NCBI RefSeq assembly: GCF_023101145.1
Contig: NZ_CP073714.1
Coordinates: 6,386,001 to 6,450,000 of the forward strand
DNA length: 64,000 nucleotides
Reading direction: 5' to 3'
From: Paenibacillus pabuli
GTDB lineage: Bacteria; Bacillota; Bacilli; Paenibacillales; Paenibacillaceae
Both the position numbers and the translations under genes were made by a program. Positions within the stretch are counted from its first letter, which is position 1. Each line of letters opens with the position of its first letter. The notes under the pieces were generated by a model. It saw nothing but the letters and a program-made list of their open reading frames with translations. It had not been told where the DNA came from and searched no databases. Below, piece by piece: positions 16,345 to 28,827 of the stretch.

Positions 16345-16584
16345 TTACTTGTACCCTCTTCCGTGATCAGCACCACCATAAGTGTATGGATCAACGTGAT
16401 AGGGTTCTTTGGGTACTACCAATGCAGCGATAAAGTAGATCAGCAATGAAGTACCTCCCGTAGCGAAAATACTGATGAAGAAAATGAGACGCAGCAGCGT
16501 GGAACTAAATCCGAGATTTTCAGAAATGCCGCCGATCAACCCCGTCAGCATACGATTACGCGATGAGCGGTAAAGTTTATTCAT
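16345..16584 (-). CDS. PspC-domain membrane protein (short form)
   Basis: The 79-residue protein is nearly the bare PspC module: LYRSSRNRMLTGLIGGISENLG, one membrane span and LVVPKEPY, with a short Tyr/Gly tail. It closely resembles the N-terminus of the neighbouring longer PspC, so the two arose by duplication. ATG at 16584 follows AAAGGAG by 7 bases. It starts four bases after the upstream PspA gene, so the pair is translationally linked. Confidence 0.88.
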   Translation of the reverse strand: MNKLYRSSRNRMLTGLIGGISENLGFSSTLLRLIFFISIFATGGTSLLIYFIAALVVPKEPYHVDPYTYGGADHGRGYK

Positions 16585-16588
16585 TCGT

Positions 16589-17260
16589 CTACTCCTTTCT
16601 GTCATTGTTAAGCTTTTGCTTCAGTCGCTCCAGTTCTTTGTCCAGCGCAGAGGATGACATGGTGCCAGATGTTCCTGCCCCATCCTGACTCATACGTCGC
16701 AAATCCCGAAGACTTTGTGCCTCATATTCGAGATCAGATACCTGATCGTCCAGTCGGTTGAACATACGAGGTACATTCTGACCGTTGTAATGACCTCTCT
16801 GATTCATTCGTTGCTGCAATTGGATCGTTTGCATACGAGCATAGTAGTATTGACGTTTGCTGTATACATTTTGATACTCCACTTTCAGTTGGTCGATCTG
16901 TTCATCTAGTTCCTGTAATGCTGCATTGCTTTGTGCGTACAATTCATTGTATTGCTCCATTTTTTCCTCGTGGAGAATTTTCTCCTGTAAAGCAAGTTTG
17001 GCCAAATGCTCCTCGCCTGCTTTCAAAGCCATGGAAGCCTGTTCTTCCCGTTTGTGTACCATACCTGCTGCCTGATCCGCTTGTTGTTTCATTTGTCTGG
17101 TATGGCTTGCATATTGATGACGAAGCTTCTCGGCTTCACCGATGTCTTGGCGGGTCGAGACCAGAAACTGATCAATCAGTTTGACCGGATCCTGACTTTG
17201 CTCCAGATGTTCGTTTAGAGTAGCTACGGTAATATCCCGCATTCGACGAAATACACTCAT
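16589..17260 (-). CDS. PspA/IM30-family protein (first copy)
   Basis: The 223-residue protein is an almost continuous coiled coil with the family N-terminus (VFRRMRDITVATLNEHLEQSQDPVKL). A Gln-rich segment lies near residues 140-165, and the C-terminal helix ends in LERLKQKLNNDRKE. It is paralogous to the PspA gene further down the operon but clearly diverged. AAGGAGG precedes the ATG. It is the second gene of the operon after the LiaI-like gene. Confidence 0.88.
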   Translation of the reverse strand: MSVFRRMRDITVATLNEHLEQSQDPVKLIDQFLVSTRQDIGEAEKLRHQYASHTRQMKQQADQAAGMVHKREEQASMALKAGEEHLAKLALQEKILHEEKMEQYNELYAQSNAALQELDEQIDQLKVEYQNVYSKRQYYYARMQTIQLQQRMNQRGHYNGQNVPRMFNRLDDQVSDLEYEAQSLRDLRRMSQDGAGTSGTMSSSALDKELERLKQKLNNDRKE

Positions 17261-17294
17261 TTTATTCTGTCCTCCTTATCATAATCGTGAAAGC

Positions 17295-17603
17295 TTAGTA
17301 ACGGCCACGACGACTGCGATTATTACTCAACATGGAGAATCCGAAGATGATTAACCCAATCGCGATGATCGGTCCGATCAACCAGGCCAGTTTACCCAGC
17401 AAGGAGAGGATACCGATGAAGAGAACAATCCATCCAAGCAGTACATTTCCTCGTTTAACTCCGTAGTATCCAAGTGCAATCATCAGGATCGGAATCAGAT
17501 AACCCATTAAGTGTCCCAGTAGAGGAGTTAACTTTCCGAAGAGGAGGAGAGCACCCAGCGCAATCAGTACAATCGCCCAGCCATTTCCTTTATTCCATCT
17601 CAT
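17295..17603 (-). CDS. LiaI-like small membrane protein
   Basis: The 102-residue protein has about four hydrophobic segments (GWAIVLIALGALLLFGKL, LIPILMIALGYYGV, LLGWIVLFIGILSLLG and IIAIGLIIFGF) and an Arg-rich end. This is the pattern of LiaI and of the N-terminal LiaF membrane module. In B. subtilis LiaI is a membrane anchor for the PspA homologue LiaH. It is the first gene of the operon, downstream of a palindrome and a plausible promoter. Confidence 0.8.
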   Translation of the reverse strand: MRWNKGNGWAIVLIALGALLLFGKLTPLLGHLMGYLIPILMIALGYYGVKRGNVLLGWIVLFIGILSLLGKLAWLIGPIIAIGLIIFGFSMLSNNRSRRGRY

Positions 17604-17685
17604 AATTGTTGTTCACCACCCTTTCGATTCGTTAATTTTGGTTTGTGTGTATTTGTTTGTTTGTTTCTTGTTTAACCTTATGTCC

Positions 17686-17714
17686 TTATTCTAGGGGAAA
17701 CTGCGACTTTTCAA
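17686..17714 (-). promoter_or_regulatory. Candidate promoter of the lia-psp operon
   Basis: On the minus strand, TTGAAA (17709-17714) is followed 15 bases later by TAGAAT (17688-17693), or 17 bases later by GAATAA (17686-17691). It abuts the palindrome at 17720-17731, the expected place for an activating response regulator. Confidence 0.4.
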
Positions 17715-17719
17715 AACAG

Positions 17720-17731
17720 ACCGTGGACGGT
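17720..17731. promoter_or_regulatory. Palindrome, candidate LiaR operator
   Basis: ACCGT-GG-ACGGT is a 5-2-5 inverted repeat centred directly upstream of the candidate -35 box. Binding by LiaR is inferred from position. Confidence 0.4.
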
Positions 17732-18037
17732 TTTTCATCCTAGACTCAGGTCGGGGATCGTGTTGGACCTTTGACTGTCCCTGGATCAGACCGCTGACCA
17801 CTCTACCAAATAGAAGCCTCCCATATACCTAATTGCCCTTTTCCAGATCCCCTCACCCCTTATGAATATGGCGTCCATATCTCTTATCTACGTCCTCCCT
17901 TGACTCCAGTTTCCCATTTTCTCTTCCAAATAACTCCACAAAGCTGAAATACGATCTTAAATATTTCTTCACTTTACTTTGGAATTGAATCTTTATTACT
18001 TTTTTATCCAAATAAACAAAATTTAGATTGTTATATA

Positions 18038-18051
18038 TGTAAGCGTTTACT
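18038..18051 (+). promoter_or_regulatory. cre-like catabolite control site
   Basis: TGTAAGCGTTTACT matches the CcpA cre consensus (TGWAANCGNTNWCA) at all but the last base. It lies 43 bases before the start codon of the AraC-type gene, so CcpA repression by a roadblock is likely. Confidence 0.6.
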
Positions 18052-18072
18052 AATATAGAAAGCGTTACTAAT
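18041..18072 (+). repeat. Direct repeat upstream of the AraC gene
   Basis: AAGCGTTTACTAAT (18041-18054) recurs as AAGCGTTACTAAT (18060-18072), 19 bases later, close to two helical turns. It could be an AraC-type autoregulatory site overlapping the cre-like element. Confidence 0.45.
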
Positions 18073-18093
18073 CCAAAAGTCAGGAGTGGAACT

Positions 18094-20481
18094 GTGCGAT
18101 CATTCAGCTATCTACATAAGATGGTGGTCTTCGGAATCTTGTTAAGTACGCTGCCCATTCTGTTGACCGGAATCGCTGCTTTTATCTATTCTTCGAAACA
18201 ATCGGAACTGCACCGTATTCAAGCCAATAAACAACTGCTAATCCAAATGCAAACCAATGTGGAGCACAAACTTGCCACCGTAAGCTATATGCTCGATCAG
18301 GCCGTTCGGTCACCAGACACGCTCCGTTCGCTAACTTCATCATCATCGATCCAAGACACTGGGCCTTTGTTTGCTGAGAAGCTACAGAACGAATTTAATA
18401 ATATGAGGTCATGGGAGCCTCTAATGGATATTACACTCGTAAATCAGACACAGGATTGGCTTATTAATCATGCTGGCCTGTACCTTAATACTGAATTTCC
18501 AATGGCTCTGCCCATGAAAGACTTGTTATCAAACACGCTCACATCCGGATGGCAGCTTACACCATCATCTGTGTTTAACAATGAGGAGCGTATAGTGGAT
18601 TCCGGCTGCATTTATCACATTGCACTTGCGAGAACGATACCCCATATAAATGTTTCTTCTGATGCTGCACTTATTGCAGGAATACCCGCGTGTTCACTGC
18701 AAAAAGCAATGGAAGAGAATTCTCCGGACAAGTTTGCCGCCGGACTGATTATTCTGAATCGTGAACAACGTATTATGGTTCATCCTGATCCTGTTTATAT
18801 TGGACAACCTTTGGAAGCAGCAGGAATATGGGACAGCAATTCGAGGGCCAACTTTAGTGAATTGTTATCTAAGCGTGGGTTCGCCGCCTCTTCAGGTCAA
18901 CGTGAGGTACGTATTGCAGACACTGACTACTCGCTGTCCTATACGCATTCTGCTCTAAAAGGGTGGACATATATTCTCGTTTCGCCTAGGAACATTCTAA
19001 CCCACGAGTATGTTCAGATTGGGTTGCACACCATGTATATCAGTACCGCTATGCTACTGCTCTCCCTATTACTCTCATGGATTGGATCAAGGCGGATGCA
19101 CATCCCCATCCGTAAACTTCTTATACAGCTCGGTCACAAGCCATTGTCCAAAGGTCATTCCAAAACCCATTCTATACTCCATATAGATGAATTCGAGCAA
19201 ATCAGAACCGGCATTTCTCAGCTAACTGCTTCACAATCCCAACTTGAAAGCAAATTAAATCAATATAACTTGCAGCTCCGTACTCATTTTTTAATCAACC
19301 TGCTTCTGGGCAAAAATCCACCCTCTACTCTTCATGACAACCTCAGAGAGAATGGTTATGATTCACAGCTTCAAGAGTGGCAACAAATAGCCGTCATTGC
19401 AGTCCAGGCTGATCTCGTAAATCACACCAAATATCATGCCAAAGATCGTGATCTACTGCTGTTTGCCATTCAAAATATACTGGAGGAGAGTGTTTATGCA
19501 GAACAACAGCTGCTTCCTGTGGTCTATGAACATACTGTCGTTACGATCATCGGTTCACCTGATCAAGACGGGGTTCGTTTTTCAAAACATCTGTCTACAT
19601 TAACGGAACAACTTCAATATCAAATCAGAGAGATCCTTAGTCTGCAGGTTAGCATTGGTTTTAGTCAGCCTCGTGCCTCCCTGTTTCAGATCCCGCAAGC
19701 TTATACGGAGGCCCTTGAAGCGCTCAAACATCGAATGAAGCTAGGAGCAGGCATCATCTTTCAATTTGAAGCAGTCGATAATCGTACATCCTATTGGGCG
19801 CTATCTTATCCCGAATCACTGGAATATACGCTCTTACAGGCTATCCAAAATGCAGATGAGGCTCATGCCTCCTCTCTTCTTCACCAGTTGCTTGAAGTAC
19901 TGTTTGGCATGGAATGCACACCAGAAGAATATCAGGTAGCACTTACCCGATTATTAACACATATTTTGCAGATGATGCAGGAATCCGGTATACGGCTGGG
20001 ACAGATCTCCAAAGGCCATGGGTCCATCTTCAATGAACTTCATGCGCTGCAGTATGCAGCTGAGGTTGAGCAGTGGTTTAACGAACATATCATCATACCG
20101 ATCATTCTTATTCTGAAGGAACGACAGTACGCTCAATATCAGCACATATCCGAGAAAATGATTGCCATCATCCAGCAAGAATACGATAAAGATCTGACGT
20201 TGGAGGAGTGCGCATCCAGACTCCACTACAATGCAAATTACCTGAGTAGTGTGTTTCGCAAAGAAACAGGCTGTGCATTCAGTGAGTATCTGACAAAGCA
20301 CCGCTTCAGTATAGCTAAAAAGTGGCTGGACGAAAGCGAGCTAACGGTCAAGGACATCGCTGCACGGCTTCGTTACAATAACCCGCAGAACTTTATTCGC
20401 TCTTTCCGAAAATGGGAAGGGATCACGCCTGGACAATACCGAGAACGTAGGCAGAAGGCTGAATTGTCCATGAAGCAGTAG
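18094..20481 (+). CDS. Membrane-bound AraC-family transcriptional regulator
   Basis: The 795-residue protein starts at GTG after a GGAG site. It has a first membrane span (about residues 10-32), an extracytoplasmic sensing domain to about 305, a second span (about 310-330), a cytoplasmic middle region, and a C-terminal AraC DNA-binding domain (about 688-790) with two HTH units (LTLEECASRLHYNANYLSSVF and VKDIAARLRYNNPQNFIRSF). This is the large Paenibacillus type that usually controls sugar uptake and glycosidase genes. No such genes lie beside it here, so it is an orphan. The cre-like site suggests a link to carbon status. Confidence 0.92.
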   Translation: MRSFSYLHKMVVFGILLSTLPILLTGIAAFIYSSKQSELHRIQANKQLLIQMQTNVEHKLATVSYMLDQAVRSPDTLRSLTSSSSIQDTGPLFAEKLQNEFNNMRSWEPLMDITLVNQTQDWLINHAGLYLNTEFPMALPMKDLLSNTLTSGWQLTPSSVFNNEERIVDSGCIYHIALARTIPHINVSSDAALIAGIPACSLQKAMEENSPDKFAAGLIILNREQRIMVHPDPVYIGQPLEAAGIWDSNSRANFSELLSKRGFAASSGQREVRIADTDYSLSYTHSALKGWTYILVSPRNILTHEYVQIGLHTMYISTAMLLLSLLLSWIGSRRMHIPIRKLLIQLGHKPLSKGHSKTHSILHIDEFEQIRTGISQLTASQSQLESKLNQYNLQLRTHFLINLLLGKNPPSTLHDNLRENGYDSQLQEWQQIAVIAVQADLVNHTKYHAKDRDLLLFAIQNILEESVYAEQQLLPVVYEHTVVTIIGSPDQDGVRFSKHLSTLTEQLQYQIREILSLQVSIGFSQPRASLFQIPQAYTEALEALKHRMKLGAGIIFQFEAVDNRTSYWALSYPESLEYTLLQAIQNADEAHASSLLHQLLEVLFGMECTPEEYQVALTRLLTHILQMMQESGIRLGQISKGHGSIFNELHALQYAAEVEQWFNEHIIIPIILILKERQYAQYQHISEKMIAIIQQEYDKDLTLEECASRLHYNANYLSSVFRKETGCAFSEYLTKHRFSIAKKWLDESELTVKDIAARLRYNNPQNFIRSFRKWEGITPGQYRERRQKAELSMKQ

Positions 20482-20587
20482 GGAGATCTTAAGAGGATTG
20501 AAGTACGACAGCTTTGTCCGTTTCTCTTTTGCAGAAGAACTCCCCCTTTACACTTAACCAAAGAAGTTGTTCTAAATATGACGATAC

Positions 20588-20616
20588 AAAAAGGGAGTCA
20601 ATACAGCGACTCCCTT
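20588..20616 (-). terminator. Intrinsic terminator between convergent genes
   Basis: AAGGGAGTC (20591-20599) pairs perfectly with GACTCCCTT (20608-20616), loop of 8. On the minus strand it runs into five T residues, terminating the methyltransferase gene; it may also serve the AraC gene. Confidence 0.75.
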
Positions 20617-20669
20617 GTAACTACGTATTACTTGAAATAAATATAATTTTCTTATATTGGTCACATTAT

Positions 20670-21596
20670 TTACTGCGCTTTGGTACGTACCCCTTTCATA
20701 TTCGGTTGCTCCAATTGAATCAGAATTTTACCGAACTTTCCGCCGCGTGAAAATGCAACCTCACCCTCCTTATACGTGTCTCTGATGTAGTGCTCAGCCA
20801 GGGCAAGGGAACCTTCATCCGTTGGCAATTCATGCGTGCCAAGCCATTCCTGAAGTTTGTCTACGACTTCTTCCACTGACATCTTAAAATAACTTGTTTC
20901 TTTAGTGATCAAAGTAGTGTAGGAATAGTCTTTCAGGTATAGCAGCTGTTGTATATAACCCATGTCACCATAATTGTTTGGAGGGTAGACACCCAGTACC
21001 TTTTTAAGCTCATCTAATAGTGTATCTTCTTTTGGCCCGGCCATCGTGCTGATATAAACATACTTCCGTGCAGTGCTTATTGCTTGTTCAATCGTTTCCC
21101 AATCCGACATTGCCGGGCACATGGATGCAAATGCGAAGTCATATCTCTTTTCCCAGCCCTTTTCCTTAATTGATATTTCCTCGAACCGTTCTGACACAAT
21201 ATCTATACTGGAATGCAAGGACGAAGGAATCGTTTCTTTCATTAATGAATTGAACAGTTCTGATGGCTCTACAGCTGTAACAGTCGCTCCTTTGGTGGCA
21301 AAAGGGATAGTAAAAATTCCAGACGCTGCTCCAATGTCCAATATAGATAAACCGTTTAAATCCACTCCCTGATTTTCGATCCAGCCTATGATGCGTTCGG
21401 ATCGCTGCCTTCCCTCTTCAGTAAACGACTGCTGATGATATTTTGTAGCCCATTGTTCAAATGCTTCTGTCGCGTAGAATGCAGCGTTTTTCATATTGGA
21501 TGTAGAACCTATAGATTGATTTCTCCAAGCTTCTTCCCATACAGATAGATTGAATAAAAGTTCAGATTGCTTAGATACCTGTTTTTCCTTGGACAC
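20670..21596 (-). CDS. Class I SAM-dependent methyltransferase
   Basis: The 308-residue protein has SAM motif I, ILDIGAASGIFTIP, at residues 85-98, an acidic V-A-V-E-PS motif II, and a post-motif FAFASMCPAM. An N-terminal helical part precedes the fold. It starts at GTG behind GGAG. The substrate is not evident: FASMCPAM resembles small-molecule methyltransferases. It stands alone between a terminator and the tRNA array. Base composition is somewhat AT-rich, as is the flanking DNA. Confidence 0.85.
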   Translation of the reverse strand: MSKEKQVSKQSELLFNLSVWEEAWRNQSIGSTSNMKNAAFYATEAFEQWATKYHQQSFTEEGRQRSERIIGWIENQGVDLNGLSILDIGAASGIFTIPFATKGATVTAVEPSELFNSLMKETIPSSLHSSIDIVSERFEEISIKEKGWEKRYDFAFASMCPAMSDWETIEQAISTARKYVYISTMAGPKEDTLLDELKKVLGVYPPNNYGDMGYIQQLLYLKDYSYTTLITKETSYFKMSVEEVVDKLQEWLGTHELPTDEGSLALAEHYIRDTYKEGEVAFSRGGKFGKILIQLEQPNMKGVRTKAQ

Positions 21597-21833
21597 AATG
21601 ACTCACTCCATTTCTTTGTATGAAAATATAAAAAGATAAACGGGACTACTATTTTTATGAAAGCATCTTCTATATGAATTTAAAAGAGCTATAATATCCG
21701 CAATTAAACGAATTAGAATTAAGGACTTTACATGTCTACAATATACCCATTAAAGATGTACGTCAATACATATAAATAAATAATTTAATTTCCTTCTACA
21801 AATCATACTCCGTATAGTATCTGTCAAAATAAA

Positions 21834-21866
21834 AAAGCTCATTAGATTATGCATCTAATGAGCTTT
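21834..21866 (-). terminator. Terminator of the rRNA-tRNA operon
   Basis: AAAGCTCATTAGAT (21834-21847) pairs perfectly over 14 bp with 21853-21866, loop TATGC, and the minus strand continues with TTTTTTATTT. It lies 11 bases beyond the last tRNA gene. Confidence 0.9.
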
Positions 21867-21877
21867 ACTTACTTGAA

Positions 21878-21956
21878 TACCGGCGAGAGGACTCGAACCT
21901 CCACGGTTTCCCACTCGATTTTGAGTCGAGCGCGTCTGCCATTCCGCCACGCCGGC
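21878..21956 (-). tRNA. tRNA-Leu (CAA)
   Basis: The cloverleaf has acceptor GCCGGCG/CGCCGGT, anticodon loop CTCAAAA (CAA) and a short class II variable arm. CCA is not encoded. It is the last gene of the array. Confidence 0.93.
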
Positions 21957-21978
21957 ATATGAAGTTTTGAAAAATTAC

Positions 21979-22052
21979 TGGAGGCGCCACCCAGATTCGA
22001 ACTGGGGATAAAGCTTTTGCAGAGCTGTGCCTTACCACTTGGCTATGGCGCC
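21979..22052 (-). tRNA. tRNA-Cys (GCA)
   Basis: The acceptor is GGCGCC-type, the anticodon loop CTGCAAA gives GCA, and CCA is encoded. Confidence 0.95.
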
Positions 22053-22058
22053 ATATTT

Positions 22059-22133
22059 TGGAGCGGACGACGGGAATCGAACCCGCGACCCTCGCCTTGG
22101 CAAGGCGATGCTCTACCGCTGAGCCACGTCCGC
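22059..22133 (-). tRNA. tRNA-Gly (GCC)
   Basis: Acceptor GCGGACG, anticodon GCC, encoded CCA. Confidence 0.95.
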
Positions 22134-22137
22134 ATAA

Positions 22138-22212
22138 TGGCTGGGGATATAGGATTTGAACCTATGCATGACGGAGTCAAAGTCCGTTGCCTTACCGCTT
22201 GGCTAATCCCCA
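22138..22212 (-). tRNA. tRNA-Gln (TTG)
   Basis: Acceptor TGGGGAT, anticodon loop CTTTGAC (TTG), encoded CCA. Its charging depends on the GatCAB amidotransferase encoded in this window. Confidence 0.95.
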
Positions 22213-22225
22213 AAAAAAATAAAGG

Positions 22226-22299
22226 GGCGATCGAGGGGAATTGAACCCCCGAATGCCGGATCCACAAACCGGTGCGTTAACCACTTCGCCACGATCGCC
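22226..22299 (-). tRNA. tRNA-His (GTG)
   Basis: The extra G at -1 pairs with C73, the anticodon is GTG, and CCA is not encoded. The last pair of the anticodon stem (31-39) reads T-T, where B. subtilis has A-T. Confidence 0.92.
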
Positions 22300-22327
22300 A
22301 TAATACAATATGTTCTTGAAAGTTAAT

Positions 22328-22401
22328 TGGCAGGGGCAGCAGGAATTGAACCCACACCAACGGTTTTGGAGACCGTTGTTCTACCTTTAAACTATGCCCC
22401 T
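22328..22401 (-). tRNA. tRNA-Trp (CCA)
   Basis: Acceptor AGGGGCA, anticodon loop CTCCAAA (CCA), encoded CCA tail. Confidence 0.95.
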
Positions 22402-22407
22402 AAAAAC

Positions 22408-22493
22408 TGGTGGAGGATGATGGATTCGAACCACCGAACCCGTACGGGAGCAGATTTACAGTCTGATGCGTTTGGCCACTTCGCTAATCCTCC
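22408..22493 (-). tRNA. tRNA-Tyr (GTA)
   Basis: Class II tRNA with a long variable arm, anticodon loop CTGTAAA (GTA), encoded CCA. Confidence 0.95.
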
Positions 22494-22498
22494 ATAAG

Positions 22499-22574
<76 letters not shown>

Positions 22575-22592
22575 GTATTAAGTTTTCGTAAA

Positions 22593-22668
<76 letters not shown>

Positions 22669-22764
22669 TCAATAAAGTTTAATTCTGAAACGTTACACTT
22701 TATCTAGGGCGTTCGGTGCCATATAGCAGATTTAGTGAACAGCTTCCTCATGTAAAGATTAAAA

Positions 22765-22842
22765 TGGCGGAACCGACGGGATTCGAACCCGCGATCTCCT
22801 GCGTGACAGGCAGGCATGTTAGGCCAACTACACCACGGTTCC
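22765..22842 (-). tRNA. tRNA-Asp (GTC)
   Basis: Acceptor GGAACCG, anticodon loop CTGTCAC (GTC), encoded CCA. Confidence 0.95.
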
Positions 22843-22869
22843 AGATCACTTTCTTGAAAGAAAGGTTAA

Positions 22870-22943
<74 letters not shown>

Positions 22944-22960
22944 TCGTTATAAAAGTTATA

Positions 22961-23036
22961 TGGTGGAGGCTGAGGGGATCGAACCCCCGACCCTCTGCTT
23001 GTAAGGCAGATGCTCTCCCAGCTGAGCTAAGCCTCC
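22961..23036 (-). tRNA. tRNA-Val (TAC)
   Basis: Acceptor GGAGGCT, anticodon loop CTTACAA (TAC), encoded CCA. Confidence 0.95.
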
Positions 23037-23105
23037 GAACAACACATTTATGATCTTATCATAAAACTGCTGTGAAAATCAACTTCTTTTTTTGAAGTTA
23101 AATTA

Positions 23106-23177
23106 TGACCCGTAGGGGATTCGAACCCCTGTTACCTCCGTGAAAGGGAGGTGTCTTAACCCCTTGACCAACGGGCC
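23106..23177 (-). tRNA. tRNA-Glu (TTC)
   Basis: Acceptor GGCCCGT, anticodon loop CTTTCAC (TTC). CCA is not encoded. The 69-base spacer before it holds TATGAT/ATCATA and AACTTC/GAAGTT hairpins, possibly for processing. Confidence 0.95.
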
Positions 23178-23184
23178 TTACTAA

Positions 23185-23276
23185 TGGCGGAGAGAGAGGG
23201 ATTCGAACCCTCGAGACGCTTGTGGCGCCTACACGATTTCCAATCGTGCTCCTTCGGCCAACTCGGACACCTCTCC
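23185..23276 (-). tRNA. tRNA-Ser (GGA)
   Basis: Class II tRNA of 92 bases with a long variable arm, anticodon loop TTGGAAA (GGA), encoded CCA. Confidence 0.95.
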
Positions 23277-23279
23277 ATA

Positions 23280-23355
23280 TGGCTCCCCGAACAGGGCTCG
23301 AACCTGTGACAACTCGATTAACAGTCGAGTGCTCTACCAACTGAGCTATCAGGGA
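23280..23355 (-). tRNA. tRNA-Asn (GTT)
   Basis: Anticodon loop CTGTTAA (GTT), encoded CCA. It is the first tRNA after 23S, only about 70 bases from it, with no 5S gene between. The array order Asn-Ser-Glu-Val-Met-Asp-Phe-Thr-Tyr-Trp-His-Gln-Gly-Cys-Leu equals B. subtilis trnD minus its second Leu. Confidence 0.95.
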
Positions 23356-23361
23356 ATATTC

Positions 23362-23381
23362 TTCAGAGATTATTCTCTGAA
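23362..23381 (-). other. Hairpin between 23S and tRNA-Asn
   Basis: TTCAGAGA-TTAT-TCTCTGAA is a perfect 8-bp stem in the position where 5S would normally follow 23S. It is probably a processing element. A boxA-like TGAAAACTAGAT sequence follows on its 23S side. Confidence 0.5.
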
Positions 23382-23424
23382 AACTAGATCCGAAACGAAA
23401 TCTGCGACTTACAACTTGCATAGT

Positions 23425-28365
<4,941 letters not shown>

Positions 28366-28579
28366 TATTGAAAAGAGCGATGAGCTCATTTTGAATCTGA
28401 CGAGATTAAAAATCTCATTTATGTTCCAGTTTTCATACAGCCAAATAGCATGTACCAAGAACTTTCACATTCATCCTGCAAGCAGGATGATTACTCACTC
28501 GTTGTTCAGTTTTCAAAGATCAAACTTGATTTGTGTTACTCATTTTCGTCTCAACCGTGTTTTCGGCGGCGACTTAAAT

Positions 28580-28609
28580 AATGTATCACATTTCGTTCGT
28601 TTTCGTCAA
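28580..28609 (-). promoter_or_regulatory. rRNA operon promoter P2
   Basis: On the minus strand, TTGACG (28604-28609) and TACATT (28580-28585) are 18 bases apart, preceded by an A/T-rich run like an UP element. Confidence 0.75.
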
Positions 28610-28710
28610 GAACTTTTTTTTAATTTCTTTTTTGAAGCTTTAGCTCTTCACTATTTCCTCTGTAGAATTTATCATTTGTTGACGATAAGCTCGTTTGAGG
28701 AACGAAATAT

Positions 28711-28740
28711 AATGTATCATATTTTCTAAATTGGAGTCAA
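28711..28740 (-). promoter_or_regulatory. rRNA operon promoter P1
   Basis: On the minus strand, TTGACT (28735-28740) and TACATT (28711-28716) are 18 bases apart, with AT-rich upstream sequence. It has the same -10 and spacing as P2. Confidence 0.75.
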
Positions 28741-28763
28741 CCTCTTTTTATAAATTATTAAAC

Positions 28764-28790
28764 AAACAAAAAAGGAAGGTTTCCCCTCCC
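28764..28790 (-). terminator. Intrinsic terminator of ygxA
   Basis: Minus-strand GGGAGG (28785-28790) pairs with CCTTCC (28774-28779), one wobble, loop GGAAA, followed by TTTTTTG. Confidence 0.75.
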
Positions 28791-28827
28791 ACTTTATAAG
28801 CCAAATAACGGCAGGTTTCGCGGTTAA

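Larger units (their letters stand above)
17604..18037. other. Divergent control region of the lia-psp operon and the AraC gene
   Basis: No gene is supported in about 490 bases. A T/G repeat-like stretch lies at about 17640-17672. The segment 17715-17805 holds many GGTC/GACC/GTCC elements, and AT-rich sequence follows to the cre-like site. Confidence 0.5.
28366..28763 (-). other. rRNA operon promoter and leader region
   Basis: The stretch holds tandem promoters, a boxA-like TGATCTTTGAAAACTGAAC element (about 28506-28526, minus strand) and stems such as ATCCTGC/GCAGGAT. No protein gene is supported. Confidence 0.7.
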
